Origin: Streptomyces eurocidicus
GTDB taxonomy: Bacteria; Actinomycetota; Actinomycetes; Streptomycetales; Streptomycetaceae
Direction of reading: 5' to 3'
DNA: 64,000 nt
Assembly: GCF_002891295.1 (NCBI RefSeq)
Contig: NZ_LGUI01000011.1
Location: 124,001-188,000 of the forward strand
Shown here: positions 51,046-59,983 of the stretch, one piece after another
Layout: each line of letters begins with the position of its first letter
Numbering within the stretch: the stretch's first letter is position 1
Notes under the pieces: model-generated
Database searches by the model: none
What the model was told of the DNA's origin: nothing
Seen by the model: the letters and a program-made list of their open reading frames with translations, nothing else
Translations under genes and position numbers: made by a program

Positions 51046-52163
51046 TCAGCCCGTCGCGCCCGGCGACGCCGCGCGCGGGACCGTGCAGCCCTGGGCGCCC
51101 GCCGCCAGCGTGGCGCAGGCCGTCGCCTGGCCCGGGGCGGAGACCGCGACCATGGGGGTGTAGCCGTCGGCGGCGCGGGCCACGCGCCCCGACTCCGTAC
51201 GGGCCGGGACCGAGCCCTGGGCGCGGGCGCTTATCCGCACGGCGTCACCGACGGCCGCCCGGGTTATGCGCCCCCACGCCGCGCCGCAGACCGCGCTGTA
51301 GCGCACCTCGACGTAGGACGAGCCGACCGTCGCGGAGCCGGCCGTCGTGGCGCGGGCGCCCCCGCAGCCCATGGCCTCCGGGTCCTTGCCCGCGCAGTCG
51401 GCGCCCACGCACTTCACCCCGGCCGGCAGGTCCGCCACGGCGCTCGCGCTCGGCGCGGCCGCCGCCGTGCCCCCGTCCGGCCCGTGGCCGCCCGTGCCCA
51501 GCAGCAGGACGGCCGCCGCGACGACCAGCAGCGCGCCGACGACGCCGGTGACGAACAGAGCGATCCGGCGGCGCGGCGGGCCCGGGGCGGGGATGGCGCT
51601 CGCCCGGTAGTCCGGCGGTACGGGCGTACGGGGCACGGACGGCCGGGACCCCGGGCCCGGGGCGGCCGCGGGCGTGGCCCGTACGCCCTCCGCGCCCGCC
51701 GCCGGCCCGCCTCCCGACGCCCCTTCCGGGCGGTCCGGCGGCCGCGGTTCCCGGCACAGCGGCTCCGAACGCAGCGCGCCCTGCTCCCGGGCGCCCGCGC
51801 CCGCCCGCGCCGCCGGGGCGGCCCGAACTCGCCCAGCGCGGCCCGCGCCCGGGCGACCCGCATCGCCTCCACCGTCACGTCGTGCCGGAGCTCGGAGCGG
51901 CTCCAGGACCGCTCGGCCAGCTCCCACATGGTGCTCAGATGGCCGACGTCCGTGCCGGTCACCTCGGCCAGGGCCTCCGCGGCCCCGCGCGGCGGGAGCA
52001 GCCGGCCGTTCAGATAGCGCTCCCACGACGTCTTGCTGTACCCCGTGCGGTCCGCGACGGCGCTGATGCTCAGCCCGCTGCGCTCGACGAGTCTGCGCAG
52101 CTGTTCGGTGAACTCCCGTACCTGCGGATCAAGTTCCTCCGGTATCGCCCTCCAGCGAGGCAT
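51046..52163 (-). pseudogene. HTH - membrane helix - DUF2690 regulator with a one-base frameshift
   Basis: The ATG at 52163 (GGGGAGGG upstream) opens a frame with an HTH at residues ~20-65 (LRRLVERSGLSISAVADRTGYSKTSWERYLNGR). After GEF (near 51825) this frame becomes Arg-rich nonsense. The neighbouring frame continues with REQGALRSEPLCREPR, a membrane helix (IALFVTGVVGALLVVAAAVLLL) and a DUF2690 domain (VKCVGADCAGKDPEAMGC, VEVRYSAVCGAAWGRI). One more C in TTCGGG would join them to ~372 residues, the normal architecture of this streptomycete family. Confidence 0.8.
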
Positions 52164-52758
52164 TGCCCTCCCCTGCTCCCCCGATGCGTACGCCGACGCG
52201 CGCCGCGCCCGCGTCCGGCCGTGTGTCGCGGCGCGGCCCGTCGCCGCGGCGCCCGTCCACAGTCTTCGGTGCTGGCTACCCAGGGGGATGCCGCAACTCG
52301 GCGCGGCAGTTCCCCAGCGGGGGGCGCACAGGGGTATTCGGGGCGAACGCCCCTCCCGGTATGCGCCCTTGTCACATCCGCCGCACAACTGGTACACGAC
52401 AGGGACCTCGTACCGGAACAGCTACCTCCGGGCTACAGGGCACCCGGAGATCTTGAAACGGCCCGCCGGGGTCAAGATCCTCTGGAGTGGGCGGTGGCCC
52501 GTCCCCCCACGGGGGTGGAGGACGGGCCACCGCGGCCGCTCACCCACGGGCGCGGCGGTCCGCACCGCACGCGCGGCGGTACGGGCCGCCGTGCCGACCG
52601 CGGGCGGGCGCGGGGAGCGGCCGGCCCCGGAACCGGCCTGAAACAGACGGTCCTCCGCTTCTCCGCCCTCCCACGGGTTTCGGAGCCCGGCCCGGGGGCT
52701 CGGAACCGGCCCAGGGTCCCGGAGCCCGGTCCAGGGCTTCGGCTCCCGGCCCGGGGGC
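52164..52758. other. Non-coding region between the HTH-DUF2690 gene and icd
   Basis: No gene is seen. It holds the promoter of the HTH gene (AT-richer part near 52370-52460), the icd terminator hairpin (52491-52533) and, at 52670-52758, a short imperfect direct repeat of CCCGGCCCGGGGGCTC, about 58 bases apart. Confidence 0.5.
52491..52533 (-). terminator. Hairpin downstream of icd
   Basis: GCGGTGGCCCGTCC (52491-52504) pairs perfectly with GGACGGGCCACCGC (52520-52533); the loop itself folds as CCCC/GGGG. It can terminate icd transcripts. Confidence 0.8.
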
Positions 52759-53976
52759 TCAGACCCCCGTCGCCCTCCTCAGGTTCTCGTCCAGCGCGTC
52801 CAGGAACTGCTCCGTGGTCAGCCACGGCGCGTCCTCGGAGATCAGCAGCGCCAGGTCCTTGGTCATCCGGCCGCTCTCGACCGTCTCGACGCAGACCCTC
52901 TCCAGCGTCTCCGCGAACCGGGTGACCTCGGGGGTGCCGTCGAGCTTCCCCCGGTGCGCCAGGCCCCGGGTCCAGGCGAAGACCGACGCGATCGGATTGG
53001 TCGAGGTCTCCCTGCCCTGCTGGTGCCGGCGGTAGTGGCGGGTGACGGTGCCGTGCGCGGCCTCGGCCAGGACGGTCCGCCCGTCCGGCGACATCAGCAC
53101 GGAGGTCATCAGGCCGAGCGAGCCGAAGCCCTGCGCGACGGTGTCGGACTGGACGTCCCCGTCGTAGTTCTTGCACGCCCAGACGTAGCCGCCCTTCCAC
53201 TTCAGCACCGCGGCGGCCATGTCGTCGATCAGCCGGTGCTCGTAGGTCAGGCCCTTCTCGTCGAACCCGTCCTTGAACTCGGCGTCGAAGACCTCCTGGA
53301 AGAGGTCCTTGAAGCGGCCGTCGTACTTCTTGAGGATCGTGTTCTTGGTGGACAGGTAGACCGGGTAGCCACGGGCGAGGCCGTAGCGGAACGAGGCCCT
53401 CGCGAAGTCGCGGATCGACGCGTCGTGGTTGTACATCGACAGGGCGACGCCGGGCCCCGGGAACTCGTGGACCTCGACCTCCAGCGGCTCCGAGCCGTCC
53501 TTCGGGGTGAAGGCCATGGTGAGCGTGCCCGGGCCGGGGATCTTGAGGTCGGTGGCCCGGTACTGGTCGCCGAAGGCGTGGCGGCCGACGACGATCGGCT
53601 CGGTCCAGCCGGGGACCAGGCGCGGCACGTTCCCGATGATGATCGGCTCGCGGAAGATCACACCGCCGAGGAGGTTGCGGATGGTCCCGTTGGGCGAGCG
53701 GTACATCGCCTTGAGGCCGAACTCCTCGACCCGCGCCTCGTCCGGGGTGATCGTGGCGCACTTCACTCCGACGCCGTACTCCCCGACGGCCCTGGCGGCC
53801 TCGACGGTCACCTGGTCGCTGGTGGCGTCGCGGTGCTCGATGCCCAGGTCGAAGCGTTTCAGCTCGATGTCGAGGTACGGGCGGATCAGCTTGTCCTTGA
53901 TGAAGGACCAGATGATGTGAGCCATCTCGTCGCCGTCGAGCTCGACGACGGGCGCGGCTACCTTGATCTTGGCCAT
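52759..53976 (-). CDS. icd: NADP-dependent isocitrate dehydrogenase (homodimeric, eukaryote-like type)
   Basis: The ATG at 53976 follows AGGGA and gives 405 residues. It oxidises isocitrate to 2-oxoglutarate. Features of the ~410-residue dimeric type are visible: VVELDGDEMAHIIW at the N-terminus, YRSPNGTIRNLLGGVIFREPI (substrate loop), WTEPIVVGRHAFGDQYRA, LIDDMAAAVLKWKGGYVWACKNYDGDVQSDTVAQGFGSLGL (metal-binding Asp residues) and LAEAAHGTVTRHYRRH (cofactor). This type differs from the monomeric enzyme common in Streptomyces. Confidence 0.95.
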   Translation of the reverse strand: MAKIKVAAPVVELDGDEMAHIIWSFIKDKLIRPYLDIELKRFDLGIEHRDATSDQVTVEAARAVGEYGVGVKCATITPDEARVEEFGLKAMYRSPNGTIRNLLGGVIFREPIIIGNVPRLVPGWTEPIVVGRHAFGDQYRATDLKIPGPGTLTMAFTPKDGSEPLEVEVHEFPGPGVALSMYNHDASIRDFARASFRYGLARGYPVYLSTKNTILKKYDGRFKDLFQEVFDAEFKDGFDEKGLTYEHRLIDDMAAAVLKWKGGYVWACKNYDGDVQSDTVAQGFGSLGLMTSVLMSPDGRTVLAEAAHGTVTRHYRRHQQGRETSTNPIASVFAWTRGLAHRGKLDGTPEVTRFAETLERVCVETVESGRMTKDLALLISEDAPWLTTEQFLDALDENLRRATGV

Positions 53977-54117
53977 GGGGGGTCCCTTCCCCGCCCCGGC
54001 CCCTCCCGTAACCGGAAGACCCACCTCCGGTGTGGCGCCCGACGCTGCCGGCGGACGCCCGTCCGGCGCCGGCCGGGACGGCTCCCCGGGCCGGCGCCGG
54101 ACGGGCGCCGGCCCCCG

Positions 54118-54594
54118 CTACACCGTGAAGTGCAGCACGTCCTCCAGGAACGGGATCTTCACCCACGGATGCGGCTGCGCCATCAGCGAGAGCAGCAGGA
54201 TCGCCACGCCCAGCCCGCCGTACGTGATCATGTCCGTGAACCGCGACCGGACCGCGAGCATGCCGACCGACGGCAGCGCCCACCGCAGCACCGCGCCGCC
54301 GATCATCGCCAGCCCGATCAGCAGCGTCCCCACCCGGAACGCGTCGAGGGAGACCACCAGCAGCCCCACGCCCGTGACGCCCAGGACCGTCAGCAGCGGC
54401 CACTGCCGGGCCGGGGCCGGGGCGTCACCGGGGGCGGCGCGGCCACCGCCCTCGGGGCGGGCGGTGTCGCGCGTGAGCTGGAAGCGGCGCGACTTCGCGG
54501 CCGCCGCCCGCCGCGGCTCCTCCGGCGGACCGGCCGGCTTCCCGCCCGCCTCGCCGCCGGAGTTCCCGCCGGTCCTCCCGGACTCAGCCCGCAT
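54118..54594 (-). CDS. DUF3017 membrane protein
   Basis: This 158-residue protein has a disordered charged N-terminus (~65 residues) and three membrane helices (PLLTVLGVTGVGLLVVSL, VGTLLIGLAMIGGAVLRWAL, GGLGVAILLLSLMA). The pattern and the position directly after folD (11-base overlap) match DUF3017 proteins of actinobacteria. Function unknown. Confidence 0.88.
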   Translation of the reverse strand: MRAESGRTGGNSGGEAGGKPAGPPEEPRRAAAAKSRRFQLTRDTARPEGGGRAAPGDAPAPARQWPLLTVLGVTGVGLLVVSLDAFRVGTLLIGLAMIGGAVLRWALPSVGMLAVRSRFTDMITYGGLGVAILLLSLMAQPHPWVKIPFLEDVLHFTV

Positions 54595-55453
54595 TGCCGA
54601 TTCCGGCGGCGCGCTCGGCGGCCTCCACCACGTTGACCAGCAGCAGCGCCCGGGTCATCGGGCCCACGCCGCCCGGGTTGGGGGCGACCCAGCCGGCGAC
54701 CTCGGCCGCGCCCGGGTGGACATCGCCGACGATCTTGCCGTTCTCGTCACGGCTGACGCCGACGTCGAGGATGGCCGCGCCCGGCTTGATGTCCTCGGGC
54801 TTGATCAGGTGCGGCACACCGGCGGCGGCGACGATGACGTCCGCCTGGCGCAGCTGCGCGGAGAGGTCACGGGTGCCGGTGTGGCAGAGGGTGACCGTGG
54901 CGTTCTCGGACTTACGGGTCAGCAGGAGGCCGATCGAGCGGCCGACGGTGATGCCGCGGCCGACGACCACGACGTGCGCGCCGTTGATCTCCACGTCGTG
55001 GCGGCGCAGCAGCTCGACGATGCCGTGCGGGGTGCAGGGCAGCGGGCCGGTCTCGTTGAGGACGAGGCGGCCGAGGTTGGTCGGGTGGAGGCCGTCCGCG
55101 TCCTTGGCCGGGTCCATCAGCTCCAGCACGCGGTTGGTGTCGATGCCCTTGGGAAGGGGGAGTTGGACGATGTATCCGGTGCAGTCGGGGTTGTCGTTGA
55201 GCTCGCGGACGACTGCCTCGATCTCCTCCTGCGTGGCGGTGTCGGGAAGTTCGCGCTGGATCGACGCGATGCCGACCTGGGCGCAGTCGCGGTGCTTTCC
55301 GGCCACGTACCACTTGCTGCCGGGGTCGTCGCCGACCAGGAGGGTGCCCAGGCCGGGCGTGACGCCCTTGGCCTTCAGCGCCTCCACGCGGGTGGTGAGT
55401 TCGGACTTGATCGCGGCGGCGGTGGCCTTGCCATCGAGAATCTGGGCGGTCAT
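54584..55453 (-). CDS. folD: Methylenetetrahydrofolate dehydrogenase / cyclohydrolase
   Basis: This bifunctional enzyme interconverts methylene- and formyl-tetrahydrofolate and so supplies formyl groups for PurN and PurH encoded nearby. It is 289 residues. The ATG at 55453 follows GAGG. Conserved parts: YVAGKHRDCAQVGI (catalytic Lys region), VQLPLPKGID, PCTPHGIVELL, VVGRGITVGRSIGLLL (NADP loop), VTLCHTGTRDL and HPGAAEVAGWVAPNPGGVGPMTRALLLVN. Confidence 0.95.
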   Translation of the reverse strand: MTAQILDGKATAAAIKSELTTRVEALKAKGVTPGLGTLLVGDDPGSKWYVAGKHRDCAQVGIASIQRELPDTATQEEIEAVVRELNDNPDCTGYIVQLPLPKGIDTNRVLELMDPAKDADGLHPTNLGRLVLNETGPLPCTPHGIVELLRRHDVEINGAHVVVVGRGITVGRSIGLLLTRKSENATVTLCHTGTRDLSAQLRQADVIVAAAGVPHLIKPEDIKPGAAILDVGVSRDENGKIVGDVHPGAAEVAGWVAPNPGGVGPMTRALLLVNVVEAAERAAGIGNAG

Positions 55454-55658
55454 GCCCCCCATCCTCGCGGATGGGGTGGCACTCATTCCAGTCAGGTCAC
55501 GGCCGCTCATGTACGTGTGACGCTGTCAGTGCCGTATGTCACGATGATCGGAGTAGCCGCGACTGTCGGGGGCCGGGCGGCCACTGTCCCCGCATGTCCC
55601 CTTGCCCCTCGTACGGTCCGGCTCGTCCCCGCCCCGAGACCGCTCGAAGGATCACCAG

Positions 55659-56324
55659 GTGACCTACCCGCCCCAGCAGCCCTCCCAGTACCCCCAGTAC
55701 CCGCAGCAGCCCCAGCAGCCCGGTCAGCCGTACGCACCGTTCCCGCAGCAGGCCGCCGGTTACGGCTATCCGCAGGGCGGTTACCCCCAGGGTGGTTACC
55801 CGCAGGGCGGCTATCCCCAGGGCGCGCCCGCCATGCAGCAGCGCCCGCCGCTGGCCGGCTGGTGGTCCCGGGTGGCCGCGCAGCTGATCGACGGCCTGCT
55901 GCTCGGCCTGATCCCGTTCGCCTTCATGATCATTGGCATCGTCATGGTGGTGATGTCCTACGCCGACTGCGTGGACAGCACCACCAACACCGTGGACAGC
56001 ACCTGTGAGCCCTCCACCGGGGCCATCGGCACGGGCATGGCGCTGATGGTCATCGGCGGCCTCCTCGGCTTCGGGCTCGGCCTGTGGATGCTCTACCGCC
56101 AGGGCAAGACCGGTCAGACGGTCGGCAAGAAGATGATGAACATCGCCGTGGTGCGGGAGCGCGACGGCCAGCCGACCGGCTTCGGCATGGCCTTCGTCCG
56201 CAACCTCGCGCACATCCTCGACGGCCTCCCGTTCAACCTGGGCTACCTGTGGCCGCTGTGGGACGACAAGAACCAGACCTGGGCCGACAAGATGGTCGGC
56301 ACGGTCGTCATCCGCACGCGCTGA
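55659..56324 (+). CDS. RDD-family membrane protein with Pro/Gln/Tyr-rich N-terminus
   Basis: The GTG at 55659 has AAGGA 8 bases upstream. The 221-residue protein begins with ~65 residues of Pro, Gln, Tyr and Gly including four YPQGG repeats, then the RDD domain: an Arg/Asp-containing first helix (GWWSRVAAQLIDGLLLGLIPFAF), a second helix (GMALMVIGGLLGFGLGLWMLY), and the TVGKKMMNIAVV RDD segment with FVRNLAHILDGLPFNLGYLWPLW. RDD proteins may be ion exchangers; the role is unproven. Confidence 0.88.
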   Translation: MTYPPQQPSQYPQYPQQPQQPGQPYAPFPQQAAGYGYPQGGYPQGGYPQGGYPQGAPAMQQRPPLAGWWSRVAAQLIDGLLLGLIPFAFMIIGIVMVVMSYADCVDSTTNTVDSTCEPSTGAIGTGMALMVIGGLLGFGLGLWMLYRQGKTGQTVGKKMMNIAVVRERDGQPTGFGMAFVRNLAHILDGLPFNLGYLWPLWDDKNQTWADKMVGTVVIRTR

Positions 56325-56387
56325 GACGGCGTGCCGCGGCCGGTGTGCCGGGGCACCCGCCGCGGCTCGTTCCGCGCGCACGCCGAG

Positions 56388-56416
56388 GCCGCGCCCCGAA
56401 GCTTTCGGGGCGCGGC
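56388..56416. terminator. Bidirectional terminator between the RDD gene and purH
   Basis: GCCGCGCCCCGAA (56388-56400) and TTCGGGGCGCGGC (56404-56416) form a perfect 13-bp stem with a 3-base loop followed by TTTC, between convergent genes. Confidence 0.85.
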
Positions 56417-56457
56417 TTTCGCGTACGTACGACGGGCGCCCGGCGCGCCCCGTGCGC

Positions 56458-58065
56458 CTAGTGGAAGAAGTGGCGCGTCCCCGTGAAGTACATCGTCACG
56501 CCCGCCGCCTTCGCGGCCTCCACGACCTGCTCGTCACGGACCGAACCGCCCGGCTGCACCACGGCCTTGACGCCCGCGGCCGTCAGCACCTCCAGCCCGT
56601 CCGGGAAGGGGAAGAAGGCGTCGGACGCGGCGTACGAACCCGCGGCCCGCTCCTCGCCCGCCCGCTGCACCGCGAGCTTCGCGGAGTCGACGCGGTTGAC
56701 CTGGCCCATGCCGACGCCGACCGTCGCGCCGTCCTTGGCCAGCAGGATCGCGTTGGACTTCACGGCGCGGCAGGCGCGCCAGGCGAAGGCCAGCCCGGCC
56801 AGCTCGTCGGCGGAGAGCGCCTCGCCCGTGGCGAGCGTCCAGTTGGCCGGGTCGTCGCCCTCGGCCTGGAGCCGGTCATTGGCCTGGACCAGGACGCCGC
56901 CCTCGACGGGCCGCGACTCGCCGTGCGCCGCGGGGGCGTCGGCGCAGCGCAGCACGCGGATGTTCTTCTTGCGGGCCAGCACCTCGACGGCGCCGTCCTC
57001 GTAGGCCGGGGCGACGATGACCTCGGTGAAGATCTCGGCGACCTGCTCGGCCATGGCGACCGACACCGGGCGGTTGACGGCGATGACGCCGCCGAACGCG
57101 GACAGCGGGTCGCAGGCGTGCGCCTTGCGGTGGGCCTCGGCGACGTCCGAACCGACCGCGATGCCGCACGGGTTGGCGTGCTTGATGATCGCGACGCAGG
57201 GCTCGGTGTGGTCGTGCGCCGCCCGGCGGGCCGCCTCGGTGTCGACGTAGTTGTTGTAGGACATCTCCTTGCCGTGCAGCTGCTCGGCGTAGGCGAGGCC
57301 CTTGCCCGTGCCGTCCGTGTAGAGGGCGGCGGGCTGGTGCGGGTTCTCGCCGTAGCGCAGGACCTGCTTGCGCGCGTAGGAGACGCCGATGAAGTCCGGC
57401 CAGGGGCCCTCGTCGGCGCCGTAGCCCTCGGCGAACCAGTTGGCGACGGCCACGTCGTAGGCGGCCGTGTGCTGGAACGCCTCGGCGGCCAGGCGCTTGC
57501 GCCGCCCGAGGTCGAAGCCCCCGTCGGCGGCGGCCTTCAGCACGTCGGCGTAGTGGCCGGGGTTCACGACCACGGCGACGGAGGGGTGGTTCTTGGCGGC
57601 GGCGCGGACCATCGAGGGGCCGCCGATGTCGATCTGCTCGACGCACTCGTCGGGCGCGGCGCCCGAGGCGACGGTCTCGCGGAAGGGGTAGAGGTTGACG
57701 ATCACGAGATCGAAGGGCTCCACGCCCAGCTCGGTGAGCTGCTCGCGGTGCGAGGCGAGGCGGCGGTCGGCGAGGATGCCGGCGTGCACGCGCGGGTGCA
57801 GCGTCTTCACCCGGCCGTCCAGGCACTCGGGGAAGCCGGTCAGCTCCTCGACCTTGGTGACCGGGACCCCGGCCTCCGCGATCTTCCCGGCCGTCGAGCC
57901 GGTGGAGACGAGCTGGACACCGGCCGCGTGCAGACCGCGGGCCAGCTCGGCCAGCCCCGTCTTGTCGTAGACGCTGACCAGGGCGCGCCGGATGGGCCGC
58001 TTCGTACCTTCAGCGGTCACGCCCTCGGGGGTCGTGCCTTCGGAGGTCGTAGCTTCGACGGTCAC
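56458..58065 (-). CDS. purH: Bifunctional AICAR formyltransferase / IMP cyclohydrolase
   Basis: This 535-residue enzyme does the last two steps of IMP synthesis. The N-terminal cyclohydrolase domain has RALVSVYDKTGLAELARGL and LVSTGSTAGKIAEAG; VKTLHPRVHAGIL follows, and the formyltransferase domain has RYGENPHQPAALY, SYNNYVDTEAA, IKHANPCGIA with the catalytic Lys-His, and DPLSAFGGVIAVN. GTG start at 58065, overlapping the purN stop. A short repetitive Thr/Glu/Gly leader precedes the domain. Confidence 0.96.
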   Translation of the reverse strand: MTVEATTSEGTTPEGVTAEGTKRPIRRALVSVYDKTGLAELARGLHAAGVQLVSTGSTAGKIAEAGVPVTKVEELTGFPECLDGRVKTLHPRVHAGILADRRLASHREQLTELGVEPFDLVIVNLYPFRETVASGAAPDECVEQIDIGGPSMVRAAAKNHPSVAVVVNPGHYADVLKAAADGGFDLGRRKRLAAEAFQHTAAYDVAVANWFAEGYGADEGPWPDFIGVSYARKQVLRYGENPHQPAALYTDGTGKGLAYAEQLHGKEMSYNNYVDTEAARRAAHDHTEPCVAIIKHANPCGIAVGSDVAEAHRKAHACDPLSAFGGVIAVNRPVSVAMAEQVAEIFTEVIVAPAYEDGAVEVLARKKNIRVLRCADAPAAHGESRPVEGGVLVQANDRLQAEGDDPANWTLATGEALSADELAGLAFAWRACRAVKSNAILLAKDGATVGVGMGQVNRVDSAKLAVQRAGEERAAGSYAASDAFFPFPDGLEVLTAAGVKAVVQPGGSVRDEQVVEAAKAAGVTMYFTGTRHFFH

Positions 58066-58700
58066 GGGATTCTTACCTTTCGTCCCTCTATGCGATAGCC
58101 GTCGCGGGCCAGACGCCCCACGACATCGACGAGCAGCGCTCGCTCGACTTCCTTGATCCGCTCATGCAGCGCGGATTCGTCGTCCTCGTCCCGGACCTCC
58201 ACCACGCCCTGCGCGATGATCGGGCCGGTGTCGACGCCGTCGTCGACGAAGTGGACGGTGCAGCCGGTCACCTTCGCGCCGTACGCGAGCGCGTCGCGCA
58301 CGCCGTGGGCACCGGGGAAGCTGGGCAGCAGGGCGGGGTGGGTGTTGACCACCCGGCCGCCGAAGCGGTCCAGGAACGCCTTGCCGAGGATCTTCATAAA
58401 GCCGGCCGAGACGACGAGGTCCGGCGCGTGCGCGGCGGTCGCCTCGGTCAGCGCCCGGTCCCAGGAGTCCCGGTCGGCGTGGTCCTTCACCCGGCACACG
58501 AAGACGGGCAGCCCGGCGCGCTCGGCGCGCTCCAGCCCGGCGATGCCGTCCCGGTCGGCGCCCACGGCCACGACCCGGGCGCCGAAGCCGTCCGGATCGG
58601 CGGCGATCGCGTCGAGCAGGGCCTGCAGATTGGTGCCCGAGCCGGAGACCAGCACGACGAGCCGGGCGGGTGACGGGGGCGCGGGAGGCGCGGAGGCCAC
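58062..58700 (-). CDS. purN: Phosphoribosylglycinamide formyltransferase
   Basis: This 212-residue enzyme adds the formyl group from 10-formyl-THF to GAR (purine step 3). Conserved parts: VVLVSGSGTNLQALLDAI (phosphate loop), LVVSAGFMKILGKAFLDRFGGRVVNTHPALLPSFPGAHGVRDAL (with the catalytic Asn/His), and HFVDDGVDTGPIIAQGVVEV. It is translationally coupled to purH. Confidence 0.96.
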   Translation of the reverse strand: MASAPPAPPSPARLVVLVSGSGTNLQALLDAIAADPDGFGARVVAVGADRDGIAGLERAERAGLPVFVCRVKDHADRDSWDRALTEATAAHAPDLVVSAGFMKILGKAFLDRFGGRVVNTHPALLPSFPGAHGVRDALAYGAKVTGCTVHFVDDGVDTGPIIAQGVVEVRDEDDESALHERIKEVERALLVDVVGRLARDGYRIEGRKVRIP

Positions 58701-59039
58701 GGCGGGGCCCTTTCTCGCGGGTGATGCGGTTTGTATGGTCGTACGAGACGGAGGGGTCGCCTGATACGGGGGACTCTACGAAGCCGCCGACCGCCAGCAA
58801 CGATACCGGCACGCGGAACGGCCCCCACGGGACGGGGGCGGCCGCGGAAGGTAGCGTCTGGAAGCAGCGCACGGAAAGCGCGGGCAAAGCGCGAGGAATC
58901 CGAGCGCGACGCCGTACGTTCGGTGTGCAGTACGTCATGCGGTCACGTTCTGGCGTACGGGACACGTCGGCGCGCCGTGCGCAGGACGACGACACGAGAC
59001 GTGTGCAGGACGACGACACAAGGGGAAGACACACTCCAC
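58701..59039. other. Divergent region upstream of purN, no confident gene
   Basis: It should hold the purN-purH promoter (AT-richer TTTGTATGGTCGTACGAG near 58731-58750) and the promoter of the divergent membrane-protein gene. No purine riboswitch-like structure is apparent. Confidence 0.45.
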
Positions 59040-59180
59040 ATGCCGGACCGACGCCGCCACGCGGCTCACCACCTCGCGCTGCCCACCGCGTCCATGGAGT
59101 CCGCGGGGCCCTCGGGACCCACCGTGTCCCCGGGGTCCGCCGCGTCCGCGGCCACGGAGTCCACCGGAGGCCGGCGATGA
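59040..59180 (+). CDS. Possible 46-residue ORF coupled to the next gene
   Basis: The frame ends in an ATGA overlap with the next start, and its last half is Ser/Gly/Ala/Thr-rich (SMESAGPSGPTVSPGSAAS). There is no good ribosome site (AGGGGAAG is 12-19 bases away). It could be a leader peptide, or simply the leader of the next gene. Weakly supported. Confidence 0.3.
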   Translation: MPDRRRHAAHHLALPTASMESAGPSGPTVSPGSAASAATESTGGRR

Positions 59181-59983
59181 GGAACGCCCGGATGTCGCAC
59201 GAGCGCCCGTCCTCGCAGTCCCCGTCCCCGGACGAGCAGCGGGACGACAACCCCTTCGCACCGCCGCCGGAGGGGCGGCCGGACCGGCCCTGGGAGCCGC
59301 GCGAGCGCCCGGAGGGGCGCGAGGGCGGCACCGACGGGACGGGCCAGGGGGGCCAGGGAAACCCGGCGGGCCCGGGAGGTCAGGGAGGTCAGGGGGACCA
59401 GGGAGGCCCGGACGGCACGGGGTCGCAGAGCGGCGGTCAGCCTCCGGTGTGGGGCAGCCAGTGGAGCAGCCGGCAGCCCGGGCGCCAGGACGGCGGCTTC
59501 GGCGGCGGGCCCGGCGGACCGCGCCGGCCGGGTGGCCAGGGCGGCGGTCCGGGCGGCAGCGGCGGCCTCCGCTGGGACCCGACGGACCCGGCGCAGCGGC
59601 GTGCCCGCTACGCCCTGCTGGCGGGCATGTGGGGCTTCTTCTTCGCCCTCTTCAGCATCCCCCAGGTGGCCCTCCTGCTCGGCGCCCTCTCCCTTTACTG
59701 GGGCATCAGCTCCCTCCGCGCCAAGTCCACGCCGCGCCGACCGGACCCGGACAACCCGGCGGCACCCTCCCCGGGCGCGTTCCGGCCGCAGACGACGGCG
59801 GCGGTGAGCGGCCTGGTCACGGGCGGGCTGGCGCTGGCGATCGTAGCGGCGACGTTCCTCTTCCAGATCGTCTACAGCGACTACTACACATGTGTGGACG
59901 ACGCGCTGACCCAGACGTCACGGCAGGCGTGCGAGAACCACCTGCCGAAGGAACTGCGCCCGCTGCTGGGGGCGCAGGACTGA
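59177..59983 (+). CDS. Membrane protein with Gly/Pro/Gln-rich N-terminus (DUF4190-like)
   Basis: This 268-residue protein has ~130 disordered residues rich in Gly, Gln, Pro and Asp, then two membrane helices (LLAGMWGFFFALFSIPQVALLLGALSLYWGI, VSGLVTGGLALAIVAATFLFQIVYS) separated by a basic Pro-rich loop, and a short extracellular end with two Cys (YTCVDDAL, ACENHLPKEL). This layout occurs in small streptomycete membrane proteins next to purN. Starts at 59177 (GGAGG 6 bases upstream) and 59192 are both possible. Confidence 0.75.
   Translation: MRNARMSHERPSSQSPSPDEQRDDNPFAPPPEGRPDRPWEPRERPEGREGGTDGTGQGGQGNPAGPGGQGGQGDQGGPDGTGSQSGGQPPVWGSQWSSRQPGRQDGGFGGGPGGPRRPGGQGGGPGGSGGLRWDPTDPAQRRARYALLAGMWGFFFALFSIPQVALLLGALSLYWGISSLRAKSTPRRPDPDNPAAPSPGAFRPQTTAAVSGLVTGGLALAIVAATFLFQIVYSDYYTCVDDALTQTSRQACENHLPKELRPLLGAQD

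Noticed and set aside
58701..58800. Purine riboswitch upstream of purN
   Set aside because: No three-way-junction pattern or conserved loop sequence is visible.
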